Shown here: positions 29,864 through 38,364 of the stretch, piece by piece
Layout of the letters: each line of letters opens with the position of its first letter
How positions within the stretch are numbered: position 1 is the stretch's first letter
From: an uncultured Chiayiivirga sp.
GTDB lineage: Bacteria > Pseudomonadota > Gammaproteobacteria > Xanthomonadales > Xanthomonadaceae
DNA length: 64,000 nt
Direction: 5' to 3'
Assembly (NCBI GenBank): GCA_934525595.1
Contig: CAKSZJ010000001.1
Location: 124,001 to 188,000, forward strand
Notes under the pieces: generated by a model
The model's database searches: none
The model's input: the letters and a program-made list of their open reading frames with translations, nothing else
What the model was told of the DNA's origin: nothing
Program-made: the position numbers and the translations under genes

Positions 29864-32755
29864 GTGGATGGAGTAGTGGCGCCCGGCGCACGGGTCCTGA
29901 TTCGGGATGAGGAGTGGCTGGTTCGCCGTGTGGATCCGTCCAGCGACGGCGGTGAGCTGCTGGTTTGCGACGGCGTATCCGATCTCGTTCGTGGCCGCAG
30001 CGCCCACTTCTTGACCAAGCTGGAAGAGCGCATCGAGTTGCTGCACCCGGCGCAGACCCGTCTGGTGGCGGACGACTCCAGTCACTTCAACGCCGCGATG
30101 CTCTACATCGAAGGCGTGCTGCGCAGAAACCTGCCCAACGACGACCGCATCCGCCTGGGCAACAAGGCGGTGATGAATCTGGTGCCGTACCAGCTCGATC
30201 CCGCCCTGCAGGCGTTGGCCCAGCCGCGCCAGCGCATCCTGATCGCCGATGCCACCGGCCTGGGAAAGACCCTGGAAGCAGGCATCCTCGCCACCGAGCT
30301 GATCCAGCGCGGGCGCGGCAGCCGCATCCTGGTCATCACGCTCAAGAGCATGCTCACCCAGTTCCAGAAGGAGTTCTGGAGCCGCTTCTCCATCCCGCTG
30401 GTGCGGCTGGACTCGGCAGGTCTGGCGGCCGTGCGCAACCGCATTCCGGCCAACCACAACCCGTTCAACCACTACGACCGCACGATCATCTCGATCGACA
30501 CGCTCAAAAACAACCTCGAGTACCGCAACTACCTCGAAAACGCGTGGTGGGACATCATCATCATCGACGAGTGCCACAACGTCGCCGCGCGTGCGAACGA
30601 AGGCGGCCTGTCGCGGCGCGCACGTCTGGCGCGGCTGCTCTCGACCCGCTCCGACACCCTGATCCTGCTCTCGGCCACCCCGCATGACGGCTCGGCGCGC
30701 TCGTTTGCCTCGCTGATGAGCCTGCTCGATCCCACCGCCATCAGCGACCCGGACGACTACACGCCCGAGGATTTCCGCGACAAGGGCCTGGTGATCCGCC
30801 GCTTCAAGAAGGACATCCGCGACCAGGTCGAAGGCGACTTCCGCGATCGCATCACGGAAGTCGTACGCGCCCAGGCCACTCCGGCCGAGGAGGCGGCTTT
30901 CCATGCCCTGCTGGAGATCCCCTTTACCCAGGGCGGCAAACGCCAGAGCGGCCGCCAGCACGAGCTGCAGCGGGTGGGCATGCAGAAGGGCTTGTTTTCA
31001 AGCCCTGCAGCGGCCCTGCAATCCACCCGCAATCGCATCGCCACCCTGCAGTGCAAGGACGCAGCCACTGAGCATGAGCGCGAAGAAATCGAAGCCCTGC
31101 AGACATTCGAGCAGGCGCTGACAGAGATCACCGGGAACCAGTTCGCCAAGTACCAGCGCTTCCTGCGCCTGCTGACCGACCCCGACTACGCCTGGTCGGC
31201 GAAGGACACGAACGACCGCCTCGTCGTGTTCTCCGAGCGCGTGGAAAGCATCCACTGGCTGCGCGAACGCCTGCAGGCCGACCTGAAGCTCAAGCCCGAG
31301 CAGGTCGACGTGCTCCACGGTGGCCTCAGCGACACCGAACAGCAGGCCCTGGTCGAACGCTTCGGCCGCAGCGAGGATCCCATCCGCGTCCTGCTGTGCT
31401 CGGACGTGGCGTCTGAAGGCCTCAACCTGCACTACTTCTGCCACCGCCTGGTGCACTTCGACCTGCCGTGGTCGCTGATGGTGTTCCAGCAGCGCAACGG
31501 GCGCATCGACCGCTACGGCCAGCAGCAGCAACCGCGCATCACCTACCTGCTGACCGAGACCGAGGTCGAGAAGATCCGCGGCGACCTGCGCATTCTGGAA
31601 GTCCTGCAGCAGAAGGACGAACGCGCCAATCGCGACCTGGGTGACCCCAGTGCTTTCCTCAACCTGCACGACCCGGATCTGGAAGCGCAGGACATCGCCC
31701 GCCGCATGGCCGAAGGCCAGGCCGCCGAACAGGTGGCGCAGGACCTGGAGCAGGAAGCCACGCTGGCAACGGAAGGCGAGGGCGACTGGCTGCTGCAGTT
31801 CTTCAACGGCGCCGCTACCGAAGCCCGCGCCAAGCCTGGCGCCACCGAGCGCATCGCCCCCACACCGTCCCTGTTCGCCGACGACTTCGCCTTCGCCAAA
31901 ACCGCGCTGGAGGAACTCGGCCGCGTCCGCCCCATCGCCCAGTGGTCGCACGACGAAGCCTCGCGCACCCTCACCCTCACCGCGCCGCCGGACCTGCAGC
32001 AGCGCCTGCGCCAGATCCCGCGCGAAGCCCGCGACGCCGACGACCGCTACGTGCTTTCCGGCCAGCCGCAGCGCGTGGCCGAGGCCATCGAGCAGGCCCG
32101 CCAGGCCAAGCGCGAGGAAGAAAGCTGGCCTAGCATCCACTATCTGTGGGCGCAGCACCCGATCAGCGAATGGCTGCGCGATCGCGTACTCACCCATTTC
32201 GGTCGCCACACCGCGCCGGTGCTGCGCTCGCCGCAGTTGGCCGAGGACGAGCGCGCCATTGTGATGATGGGCCTTGTGCCCAACCGCAAGGGCCAATCGC
32301 TGCTGGTCGACTGGCAGGTGGCGGTGCTGCGCGGCAATCAGCCCCCGGTGCTGGAGCCCTTCGATGCCTTCCGCGAACGCGCCGGGCTCAAGGCCGGCAC
32401 CTTGCCCAACCCGGGCAAGGCCATTGAGCTGGAGCCCCTGCAGGCCGATCTGCAAACCGCCGTGCAGCGCATGCAGGCGCACATGGAGGATCGTCAGCAG
32501 GCTTTCGCCGCCGAAATGAGCGAGCGCCTGCACGACACCCTGCGCAACCTCAAGCACCTGCAGGAACGCCAGATCGAACAGCTCGAGCTGCGCCTGGAAA
32601 AGCAGGGCGGCCTGGAGAACCTGCGCCAGGGCAAACGCGACCGTCGCGTCGGCCAGATCCGCCGCGTGTTCGACGACTACGAAACCTGGGTCCGCGACAC
32701 GCTGCAGACCGAACCGCACCCGTACATCCAGGTGCTCGCAGCCGTGCAGCGCTGA
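29864..32755 (+). CDS. SNF2-type helicase, DrmD-like (DISARM-related)
   Basis: A 963-residue SF2 ATPase. Walker A is ADATGLGKT (Lys135), the Walker B box is IIDECHN (Asp235), motif III is LLSATPHDG, and the second RecA domain ends in QRNGRIDRYGQ, all characteristic of SNF2/RapA-like translocases. A coiled-coil-rich C-terminus follows. Next to a PglX-like methyltransferase this gene order matches drmD-drmMI of class 1 DISARM, where DrmD is thought to act on incoming phage DNA. I chose GTG at 29864 because AGGGGG lies seven bases upstream; a TTG at 29825 in the same frame has no ribosome binding site. The methyltransferase start follows by 14 bases. Confidence 0.85.
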   Translation: MDGVVAPGARVLIRDEEWLVRRVDPSSDGGELLVCDGVSDLVRGRSAHFLTKLEERIELLHPAQTRLVADDSSHFNAAMLYIEGVLRRNLPNDDRIRLGNKAVMNLVPYQLDPALQALAQPRQRILIADATGLGKTLEAGILATELIQRGRGSRILVITLKSMLTQFQKEFWSRFSIPLVRLDSAGLAAVRNRIPANHNPFNHYDRTIISIDTLKNNLEYRNYLENAWWDIIIIDECHNVAARANEGGLSRRARLARLLSTRSDTLILLSATPHDGSARSFASLMSLLDPTAISDPDDYTPEDFRDKGLVIRRFKKDIRDQVEGDFRDRITEVVRAQATPAEEAAFHALLEIPFTQGGKRQSGRQHELQRVGMQKGLFSSPAAALQSTRNRIATLQCKDAATEHEREEIEALQTFEQALTEITGNQFAKYQRFLRLLTDPDYAWSAKDTNDRLVVFSERVESIHWLRERLQADLKLKPEQVDVLHGGLSDTEQQALVERFGRSEDPIRVLLCSDVASEGLNLHYFCHRLVHFDLPWSLMVFQQRNGRIDRYGQQQQPRITYLLTETEVEKIRGDLRILEVLQQKDERANRDLGDPSAFLNLHDPDLEAQDIARRMAEGQAAEQVAQDLEQEATLATEGEGDWLLQFFNGAATEARAKPGATERIAPTPSLFADDFAFAKTALEELGRVRPIAQWSHDEASRTLTLTAPPDLQQRLRQIPREARDADDRYVLSGQPQRVAEAIEQARQAKREEESWPSIHYLWAQHPISEWLRDRVLTHFGRHTAPVLRSPQLAEDERAIVMMGLVPNRKGQSLLVDWQVAVLRGNQPPVLEPFDAFRERAGLKAGTLPNPGKAIELEPLQADLQTAVQRMQAHMEDRQQAFAAEMSERLHDTLRNLKHLQERQIEQLELRLEKQGGLENLRQGKRDRRVGQIRRVFDDYETWVRDTLQTEPHPYIQVLAAVQR

Positions 32756-32769
32756 GGCAGGACACAGAC

Positions 32770-35700
32770 ATGACCACCGACACCGCCGGCCAGGTCTTCG
32801 CCGGCATCAGCAACGAGAACGAGTTCTACGGCCACCACTACCTGGCCGAAGTGTTCAAGGGCGACATCCGCGACCGCCTCAGTGCCTGGCAGGCGCGCGA
32901 GGACGAGGCCAAGGAAGCCGCCAAAGCATCCACCGACGCCGCCGACACGTCCTGGCGCAGCCCACAGCGCGTGCTCGCCGGCGCCGGCGGCCGCTGGTTC
33001 CGCGAGCGCGAAAAGCTGCGCCAGGCTCACGATGCCGACACCTTCACCCAGCACTTCGCCCAGCTCCAGCAGCCGCTGCTGCAAGCCCTCGGCTATGCCA
33101 TCGAGCCGGCCGTCCTCACCCTGGTCGATGGCCATCCCATCCGCGTCTGGCAGCGACTTGGCCCCGCCGATCGTGCACCGCAGCTGTTGGTCATTCCCGC
33201 CGCCGTCCACGGCCACGCCGAAGAGGACATCCTCGACCAGCCCATCGACCTGTCCGTCTATCCCGGCGAGCCGCCGAAGGATGCCAAGGACGCCACCTGG
33301 GCCGACTGGCTGTCCGATGCCGTGTTCGGCGCCGACCACCCGCCGCGCTTCGTGCTGCTGGTGGGCCTGGACGACTGGCTGCTGGTGGACCGCTACAAGT
33401 GGCCCAACAACCGCGCCCTGCGCTTTGCCTGGGGCGAGATCCTCGACCGCAAGGACGGCCCTACGCTCGAAGCCGCTGCCGCCCTGCTGCACCGCGAGAG
33501 TCTGGCTCCCGACGACGGCAGCATCCTGCTCGATGGTCTGGACGAGAACGCCCACAAGCACGCCTTCGGCGTCAGCGAAGACCTCAAGTACGCCCTGCGC
33601 GAATCCATCGAGCTGATCGGCAACGAAGCCGCCCGCCAGCTGCGCGAACTGGCCGAAGACCAGAAGAAATCCGTGTTCTCCGGCCGCGGCGAGCTCGATG
33701 CCGAGCAGCTCAGCCTGGAATGCCTGCGGCTGATGTACCGGCTGCTGTTCGTGTTCTACATCGAGGCCCGTCCCGAGCTGGGCTACGTGCCGATCCAGCG
33801 CAGCGAGACCTACCTCAAGGGCTACAGCCTGGAATCCCTGCGCGACCTGGAGCTGGTGCCGCTCAACACCGACGAGGCCCGCAACGGCTTCTACTTCGAC
33901 GCCACCCTCAAGCGCCTGTTCGGCCTGATCCACACCGGCAGCGGCGATGCCATCGCGCCTGAACTGCGCGACCACGCCGCCACCGTGCGCGATGCTTTCG
34001 TCCTCGCCCCGCTGGACAGCCGCCTGTTCGATCCCGCCGCCACCCCGCTGCTGAACCGCCTGCGCTTCCCCAACTGGCTGTGGCAGCAGGTCATTGCGCA
34101 GATGTCGCTCACCCGCAGCAAGGGCAGGGGCCGCCGCCGTGGCCGCGTCAGCTACCAACTGCTGTCCATCAACCAGCTCGGCGCCGTGTACGAGGCGCTG
34201 CTGTCCTATCGCGGCTTCTTCGCCAAGGAGGACCTGTTCGAAGTCCAGCCCGCGCCGAAGAAGGCCAAGGCAGCAGACGAGGATGACGAGGACGGCGAGG
34301 GCGACGAGGAGGCCACCGGCAGCGGCACCAGCACCGACCTGATGGGCAGCGCCTGGTTCGTCCCCGAAAGCCGCCTGGGCGAATACAAGGACAACGAGCG
34401 CGTCTACGACCTCGACGACAACGGCCACAAGAAGCTGCGCCGCTACCCCAAGGGCAGCTTCATCTACCGCCTGGCCGGCCGCGACCGTGAAAAGTCCGCC
34501 AGCTACTACACCCCGCAGGTGCTCACCCAGTGCCTGGTCAAGTACGCGCTCAAGGAGCTGCTGCAGCGGAAAAAGGCCGACGACATCCTGCAGCTCACCG
34601 TCTGCGAGCCGGCCATGGGCAGCGCCGCGTTCCTCAACGAAGCCGTCAACCAGCTCGCCGAGAAATACCTGGAGCTCAAGCAGGACGAGACAAAACGCCG
34701 CATCCCGCACGACGAATACCCGCGCGAGTTGCAGAAGGTGCGCATGTACCTGGCCGACCGCAACGTCTACGGCGTGGACCTCAACCCGATTGCCGTGGAG
34801 CTGGCCGAAGTCTCGCTCTGGCTCAACGCCATCTACGGCGAGCCCACCGAGGACGAGCACGGCAACCCGCTGCCGCCGCAGCCCGCGCGCGTGCCCTGGT
34901 TCGGTTACCAGCTGTTCGATGGCAACAGCCTGATCGGCGCCCGCAACGAGGTCTACAACGCCAGCGCGCTGCAAAAGGGCGCAAAGCCGCGCTGGTACGA
35001 CGAGGCCCCGCGCCGGCTCGCCTTGCTCCCCTCTCCCCCCGGGAGAGGGGCCGGGGGTGAGGGTACGGGCAGCCGCAAACCCTCGGAGATCTACCACTTC
35101 CTCCTGCCCGACCCGGGCATGGCCAGCTACACCGACAAGGTCGCGAAGACCCTGTACCCGGACGACTTCCAGCGCCTGAAGGACTGGCGCCGCGCCTTCA
35201 CCCAGCCACTGGAACCGCACGAGATCGCCCGCCTGCAGCAGCTCAGCGCCAGAGTGGACGCGCTCTGGGATGAGCACGCCCAGTGGCTGGCCCGTGACCG
35301 CAAAGCTACCGAGGACCCGATGGCGGTATGGCCGCACCCCGAGCCCGCCGAGCGCCGCAGCACCCGCGCCGAGAAGGAGGCCACCCGCCGCAAGGGCCTG
35401 TTCAACGAAGACGCCGACGAAGCCACGCCCTACCGACGCCTGAAGCTGGTGATGGACTACTGGTGTGCGCTGTGGTTCTGGCCGATCCAGGACAGCGCCA
35501 GCCTGCCCAGCCGCGAGCAGTGGTGGATGGAAGTCGGCGCGATCCTCGAAGGCAACGTGGTGGACCTGGCCCCGCAGGCTTCGCTGGATCTGGCCGCCGC
35601 CGCCGCGCCTCAGGAACTGGCACCCAAGCCGCAGCCGACGCTGGCTGGCTTCGAGGTGCAGCTCGACCTCACCGCCACCCCGGCCCAGCCCACCCTGCAC

Positions 35701-37926
35701 GACCGCTTCGGCCGCTTGCGTATCAACCGCCTGCGCGAGGTCTTTCCGCGCATCCGGCAGGTGGAGGCCATCGCCCGCACCCGCCGCTTCCTGCATTGGG
35801 AGCTGGCTTTTGCCGACGTGTTCCGCAGCCGCGGCGGCTTCGACCTGATCCTGGGCAACCCGCCGTGGCTGAAGGTGGAGTGGAACGAGGCTGGCATCCT
35901 GGGCGAGGCCAATCCGCTATTCGCCATCCGCAAGTTCAGCGCCAGCGATTTGATGAAGCTGCGCGCCAAGGCTTTCGACACCTTCGCCGGCCTGCAAGGC
36001 GACTGGACCGCCGAGCTGGAGGAGGCCGAAGGCACCCAGGCCATGCTCAATGCGGTGCAGAACTACCCGCTGCTCAAGGGCGTGCAGACCAATCTGTACA
36101 AGTGCTTCCTGCCTGTGGCGTGGCGACTGGCAAGCGGGCAGGGTGTGACGGGGCTGCTGCATCCGGAAGGGCCGTATGACGACCCCAAGGGTGGCGGGCT
36201 GCGCGAGGAGGTGTATGTGCGGCTGCGGAACCACTTTCAGTTTGCGAATGCACTGTTTTTGTTTTCCGATGTGCACGACCAGACACGTTTCGGAGTGCAC
36301 ATCTACGGTCCGTCTCAGGATCCTATTTGCTTCGATCACATCTCCAACCTGTTCACGCCTGCAACAGTTGATGCCTGTTATGCGCATGACGGCAATGGGA
36401 TTGTTCCCGGCACAAAGCGTGAAGACGGCAAGTGGGAGTTCTCCGGTCACCGGGATCGCATCGTGCGCGTGGACGATGACGCGCTGGCCGTATTCGCCCG
36501 GCTCTACGACGAACCCGGCACCCCGCCGCGCCGCGCCCGCCTGCCGGCGCTGCACGCCGGCACCCTGAACAACGTGCTGCGCAAGCTGGCCGACTACCCG
36601 CGCCGGCTGGGTGATCTGGGCCGCGACTACTACGCCACCGAGATGTGGCACGAAACCATGCAGCAGAAGGACGGCACCATCGTCCGTCGTGCCCCGGGCG
36701 ACAACGCCTTCCCGGACGCCGCGGCCGACTGGGTGCTGTCCGGCCCGCACTTCTTCCTTGCCAACCCGTACAACAAGACCCCGCGCCGCGTCTGCACCGC
36801 CAACGGCCACTACGACGTGCTGGACTTGGAAGCGCTGCCCGACGACTACCTGCCGCGCAGCAACTATCGCCCCATGGCCGACCGCGCCGAATACGCCCGC
36901 CGCGTGCCGCGCGTGAGCTGGACCGAAACCCGTACCGTGCGCCTGCCCAAAGCGCAGATGACCCCGGAAGAAGCGGCCAACTGCGAAGGGGAGGAAGGCG
37001 AAGTCGAGCGCGAAGTGGCGTTGCCGGTGACGGAGTACTACCGGCTGGTCAATCGCGAAATGATCGGCCCATCGTCTGAGCGGACGTTGATGACTGCGCT
37101 TGTTCCGCCGGGCGCGGCCCACGTTAACACCTTGCTCGGACATGTTTTCGTACGCGCGGAAGATCTCGTTGGATTCTCGGCGTTTACTCAGTCGGTCATC
37201 GCCGATTTCCGGGTCAAATCGACAGGAATGGGACACGCCAACACCACGCTGATGAACCAGTTGCCCACGGCGCAAGGGTGGCAACCAGAGATGGCCGCAC
37301 GCACGCTTGTCCTGAACTGCCTCACGACCCACTATGCCGACCTCTGGGAACAGGTCTTCGACCTCGCCTTCACCGACCAGCGCTGGAGCCAGCCCGACAA
37401 CCCGCGCCTGCCGCAGGAGTTCTGGCAAAGCCTCACCAGCGACTGGACCCGTGATTGCGCTCTGCGCAGCGACTACGCCCGCCGCATGGCCCTGGTCGAA
37501 ATCGACGTGCTGGTCGCCCAGGCCCTCGGCCTCACCCTCGACGAACTGTTGCTGATCTACCGCGTGCAATTCCCGGTGATGCAGCAGTACGAGCGCGACA
37601 CCTGGTACGACATCCACGGCCGTATCGTCTTCACCAACTCCAAGGGCCTCGTCGGCGTCGGCCTGCCCCGCAAGGGCGCCAGGAAGGAGCCGCCTACCAC
37701 CATCACTACGCCGGATGGGAACGTGCAGTGCGGCCACCACGGTTGGGAAGACATCCGCGACCTCCCCGACGGCACGGTCATCGAACAGACCGTCACCGAC
37801 GACACCCTCCCCAACGGCCCCCACCAGAAAACCCGCCGATACACCGCACCCTTCGCCCTCGCCAACCGCGAAGACGACTACCGCACCGCGTGGGCGTTTT
37901 TCGCAGCGGGGGCTGCATCGACATGA
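32770..37926 (+). CDS. PglX/DrmMI-like N6-adenine DNA methyltransferase
   Basis: A 1718-residue Class I methyltransferase of the BREX PglX/DISARM DrmMI type. SASYYTP opens the methylase domain, the AdoMet motif I is CEPAMGSAAF (Glu613), NVYGVDLNPIAVELAE follows, and the catalytic motif IV is ILGNPPW (Asn1030). The C-terminal third, with RTLMTALVPPG, looks like the target-recognition region of TaqI/type IIG enzymes. It probably methylates adenine in a short site to mark host DNA. An acidic low-complexity stretch lies near residue 505. Residues 751-766 (LPSPPGRGAGGEG) come from an inserted palindromic repeat, and two segments of the C-terminal half have relaxed codon bias. Confidence 0.9.
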   Translation: MTTDTAGQVFAGISNENEFYGHHYLAEVFKGDIRDRLSAWQAREDEAKEAAKASTDAADTSWRSPQRVLAGAGGRWFREREKLRQAHDADTFTQHFAQLQQPLLQALGYAIEPAVLTLVDGHPIRVWQRLGPADRAPQLLVIPAAVHGHAEEDILDQPIDLSVYPGEPPKDAKDATWADWLSDAVFGADHPPRFVLLVGLDDWLLVDRYKWPNNRALRFAWGEILDRKDGPTLEAAAALLHRESLAPDDGSILLDGLDENAHKHAFGVSEDLKYALRESIELIGNEAARQLRELAEDQKKSVFSGRGELDAEQLSLECLRLMYRLLFVFYIEARPELGYVPIQRSETYLKGYSLESLRDLELVPLNTDEARNGFYFDATLKRLFGLIHTGSGDAIAPELRDHAATVRDAFVLAPLDSRLFDPAATPLLNRLRFPNWLWQQVIAQMSLTRSKGRGRRRGRVSYQLLSINQLGAVYEALLSYRGFFAKEDLFEVQPAPKKAKAADEDDEDGEGDEEATGSGTSTDLMGSAWFVPESRLGEYKDNERVYDLDDNGHKKLRRYPKGSFIYRLAGRDREKSASYYTPQVLTQCLVKYALKELLQRKKADDILQLTVCEPAMGSAAFLNEAVNQLAEKYLELKQDETKRRIPHDEYPRELQKVRMYLADRNVYGVDLNPIAVELAEVSLWLNAIYGEPTEDEHGNPLPPQPARVPWFGYQLFDGNSLIGARNEVYNASALQKGAKPRWYDEAPRRLALLPSPPGRGAGGEGTGSRKPSEIYHFLLPDPGMASYTDKVAKTLYPDDFQRLKDWRRAFTQPLEPHEIARLQQLSARVDALWDEHAQWLARDRKATEDPMAVWPHPEPAERRSTRAEKEATRRKGLFNEDADEATPYRRLKLVMDYWCALWFWPIQDSASLPSREQWWMEVGAILEGNVVDLAPQASLDLAAAAAPQELAPKPQPTLAGFEVQLDLTATPAQPTLHDRFGRLRINRLREVFPRIRQVEAIARTRRFLHWELAFADVFRSRGGFDLILGNPPWLKVEWNEAGILGEANPLFAIRKFSASDLMKLRAKAFDTFAGLQGDWTAELEEAEGTQAMLNAVQNYPLLKGVQTNLYKCFLPVAWRLASGQGVTGLLHPEGPYDDPKGGGLREEVYVRLRNHFQFANALFLFSDVHDQTRFGVHIYGPSQDPICFDHISNLFTPATVDACYAHDGNGIVPGTKREDGKWEFSGHRDRIVRVDDDALAVFARLYDEPGTPPRRARLPALHAGTLNNVLRKLADYPRRLGDLGRDYYATEMWHETMQQKDGTIVRRAPGDNAFPDAAADWVLSGPHFFLANPYNKTPRRVCTANGHYDVLDLEALPDDYLPRSNYRPMADRAEYARRVPRVSWTETRTVRLPKAQMTPEEAANCEGEEGEVEREVALPVTEYYRLVNREMIGPSSERTLMTALVPPGAAHVNTLLGHVFVRAEDLVGFSAFTQSVIADFRVKSTGMGHANTTLMNQLPTAQGWQPEMAARTLVLNCLTTHYADLWEQVFDLAFTDQRWSQPDNPRLPQEFWQSLTSDWTRDCALRSDYARRMALVEIDVLVAQALGLTLDELLLIYRVQFPVMQQYERDTWYDIHGRIVFTNSKGLVGVGLPRKGARKEPPTTITTPDGNVQCGHHGWEDIRDLPDGTVIEQTVTDDTLPNGPHQKTRRYTAPFALANREDDYRTAWAFFAAGAAST
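35026..35064. repeat. Palindromic repeat inserted in frame in the methyltransferase gene
   Basis: CCCCTCTCCC (35028-35037), a CCC loop and GGGAGAGGGG (35041-35050) form a perfect 10-bp stem, followed by CCGGGGGTGAGGGT. Dispersed GGGAGAGGG..GGGTGAGGG elements of this kind are common in proteobacterial genomes, usually between genes. Here it is read through as LPSPPGRGAGGEG without breaking the frame. Confidence 0.65.
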
Positions 37927-37962
37927 ACAAGTACTGGGACAGCGTCGGTCACGTCACCCTGG

Positions 37963-37991
37963 TTGACGGCGCCACGGCTGCGGCGTATAAA
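37963..37991 (+). promoter_or_regulatory. hipBA promoter inside the defence operon
   Basis: TTGACG (37963-37968), a 17-base spacer and TATAAA (37986-37991) give the best promoter match in the island. The predicted start near 37998 is inside the two palindromes listed next. Confidence 0.75.
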
Positions 37992-38022
37992 CAGCATAAA
38001 TAAGCTGTTAAGTCGATAACAG
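37990..38022. promoter_or_regulatory. Two overlapping palindromic operators, probable HipB sites
   Basis: AACAGC-N8-GCTGTT (37990-38009) and CTGTTA-N6-TAACAG (38005-38022) overlap each other and the -10/start region of the hipBA promoter. Antitoxins of the HipB family repress their own operon through such inverted repeats. Confidence 0.65.
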
Positions 38023-38036
38023 ATCAGATATGATCC

Positions 38037-38360
38037 ATGCGCCGGAAGGAAGCTGAATTCGCCACGCCCACGGCCATCCAGACCGCGGGCCATCTGGGGG
38101 ACCTGGTCCGGCAGGCCCGCCTGGCGCGATCGTGGACGCAGCAGAGCCTTGCCGAACGCGCACGTGTCAGCCTGGCCACGCTCAAGCGCATGGAAGGTGG
38201 CGCGGTGGAGGTGTCGCTGGGGGGGTGGCTGGCGGTGTTCGAGAGCCTGGGCCTGCTGCCGCTGCTGGGCAACTTGCGCGATCCGGCTTCTGCCGCCTTG
38301 CTGGATGCCACCCGCGCCAAACGGGCGCGGCGCGGCCGGCGTGACGATCTGGATTTCTGA
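38037..38360 (+). CDS. hipB: HipB-like antitoxin, Xre-family DNA-binding protein
   Basis: A 107-residue protein with an Xre/Cro helix-turn-helix around residues 24-80 (LGDLVRQARLARSWTQQSLAERARVSLATLKRMEGG). In HipBA modules this protein binds and neutralises the HipA kinase and represses the operon. The basic tail (RAKRARRGRRDDL) may contact DNA. The ATG at 38037 is the first in frame after the promoter; no strong ribosome binding site precedes it. hipA starts four bases after its stop. The pair sits between the methyltransferase and the large helicase of the defence cluster. Confidence 0.88.
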   Translation: MRRKEAEFATPTAIQTAGHLGDLVRQARLARSWTQQSLAERARVSLATLKRMEGGAVEVSLGGWLAVFESLGLLPLLGNLRDPASAALLDATRAKRARRGRRDDLDF

Positions 38361-38364
38361 GCCG

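Noticed and set aside
32677..35796. A 1039-codon minus-strand frame opposite the methyltransferase
   Set aside because: Long antisense frames are expected in DNA with this GC3 bias; no motifs and the plus-strand gene is clearly real.
37923..38003. A 26-codon frame overlapping the methyltransferase stop (ATGA)
   Set aside because: It contains the complete hipBA promoter and part of the operators and shows no recognisable protein, so it is more likely chance.
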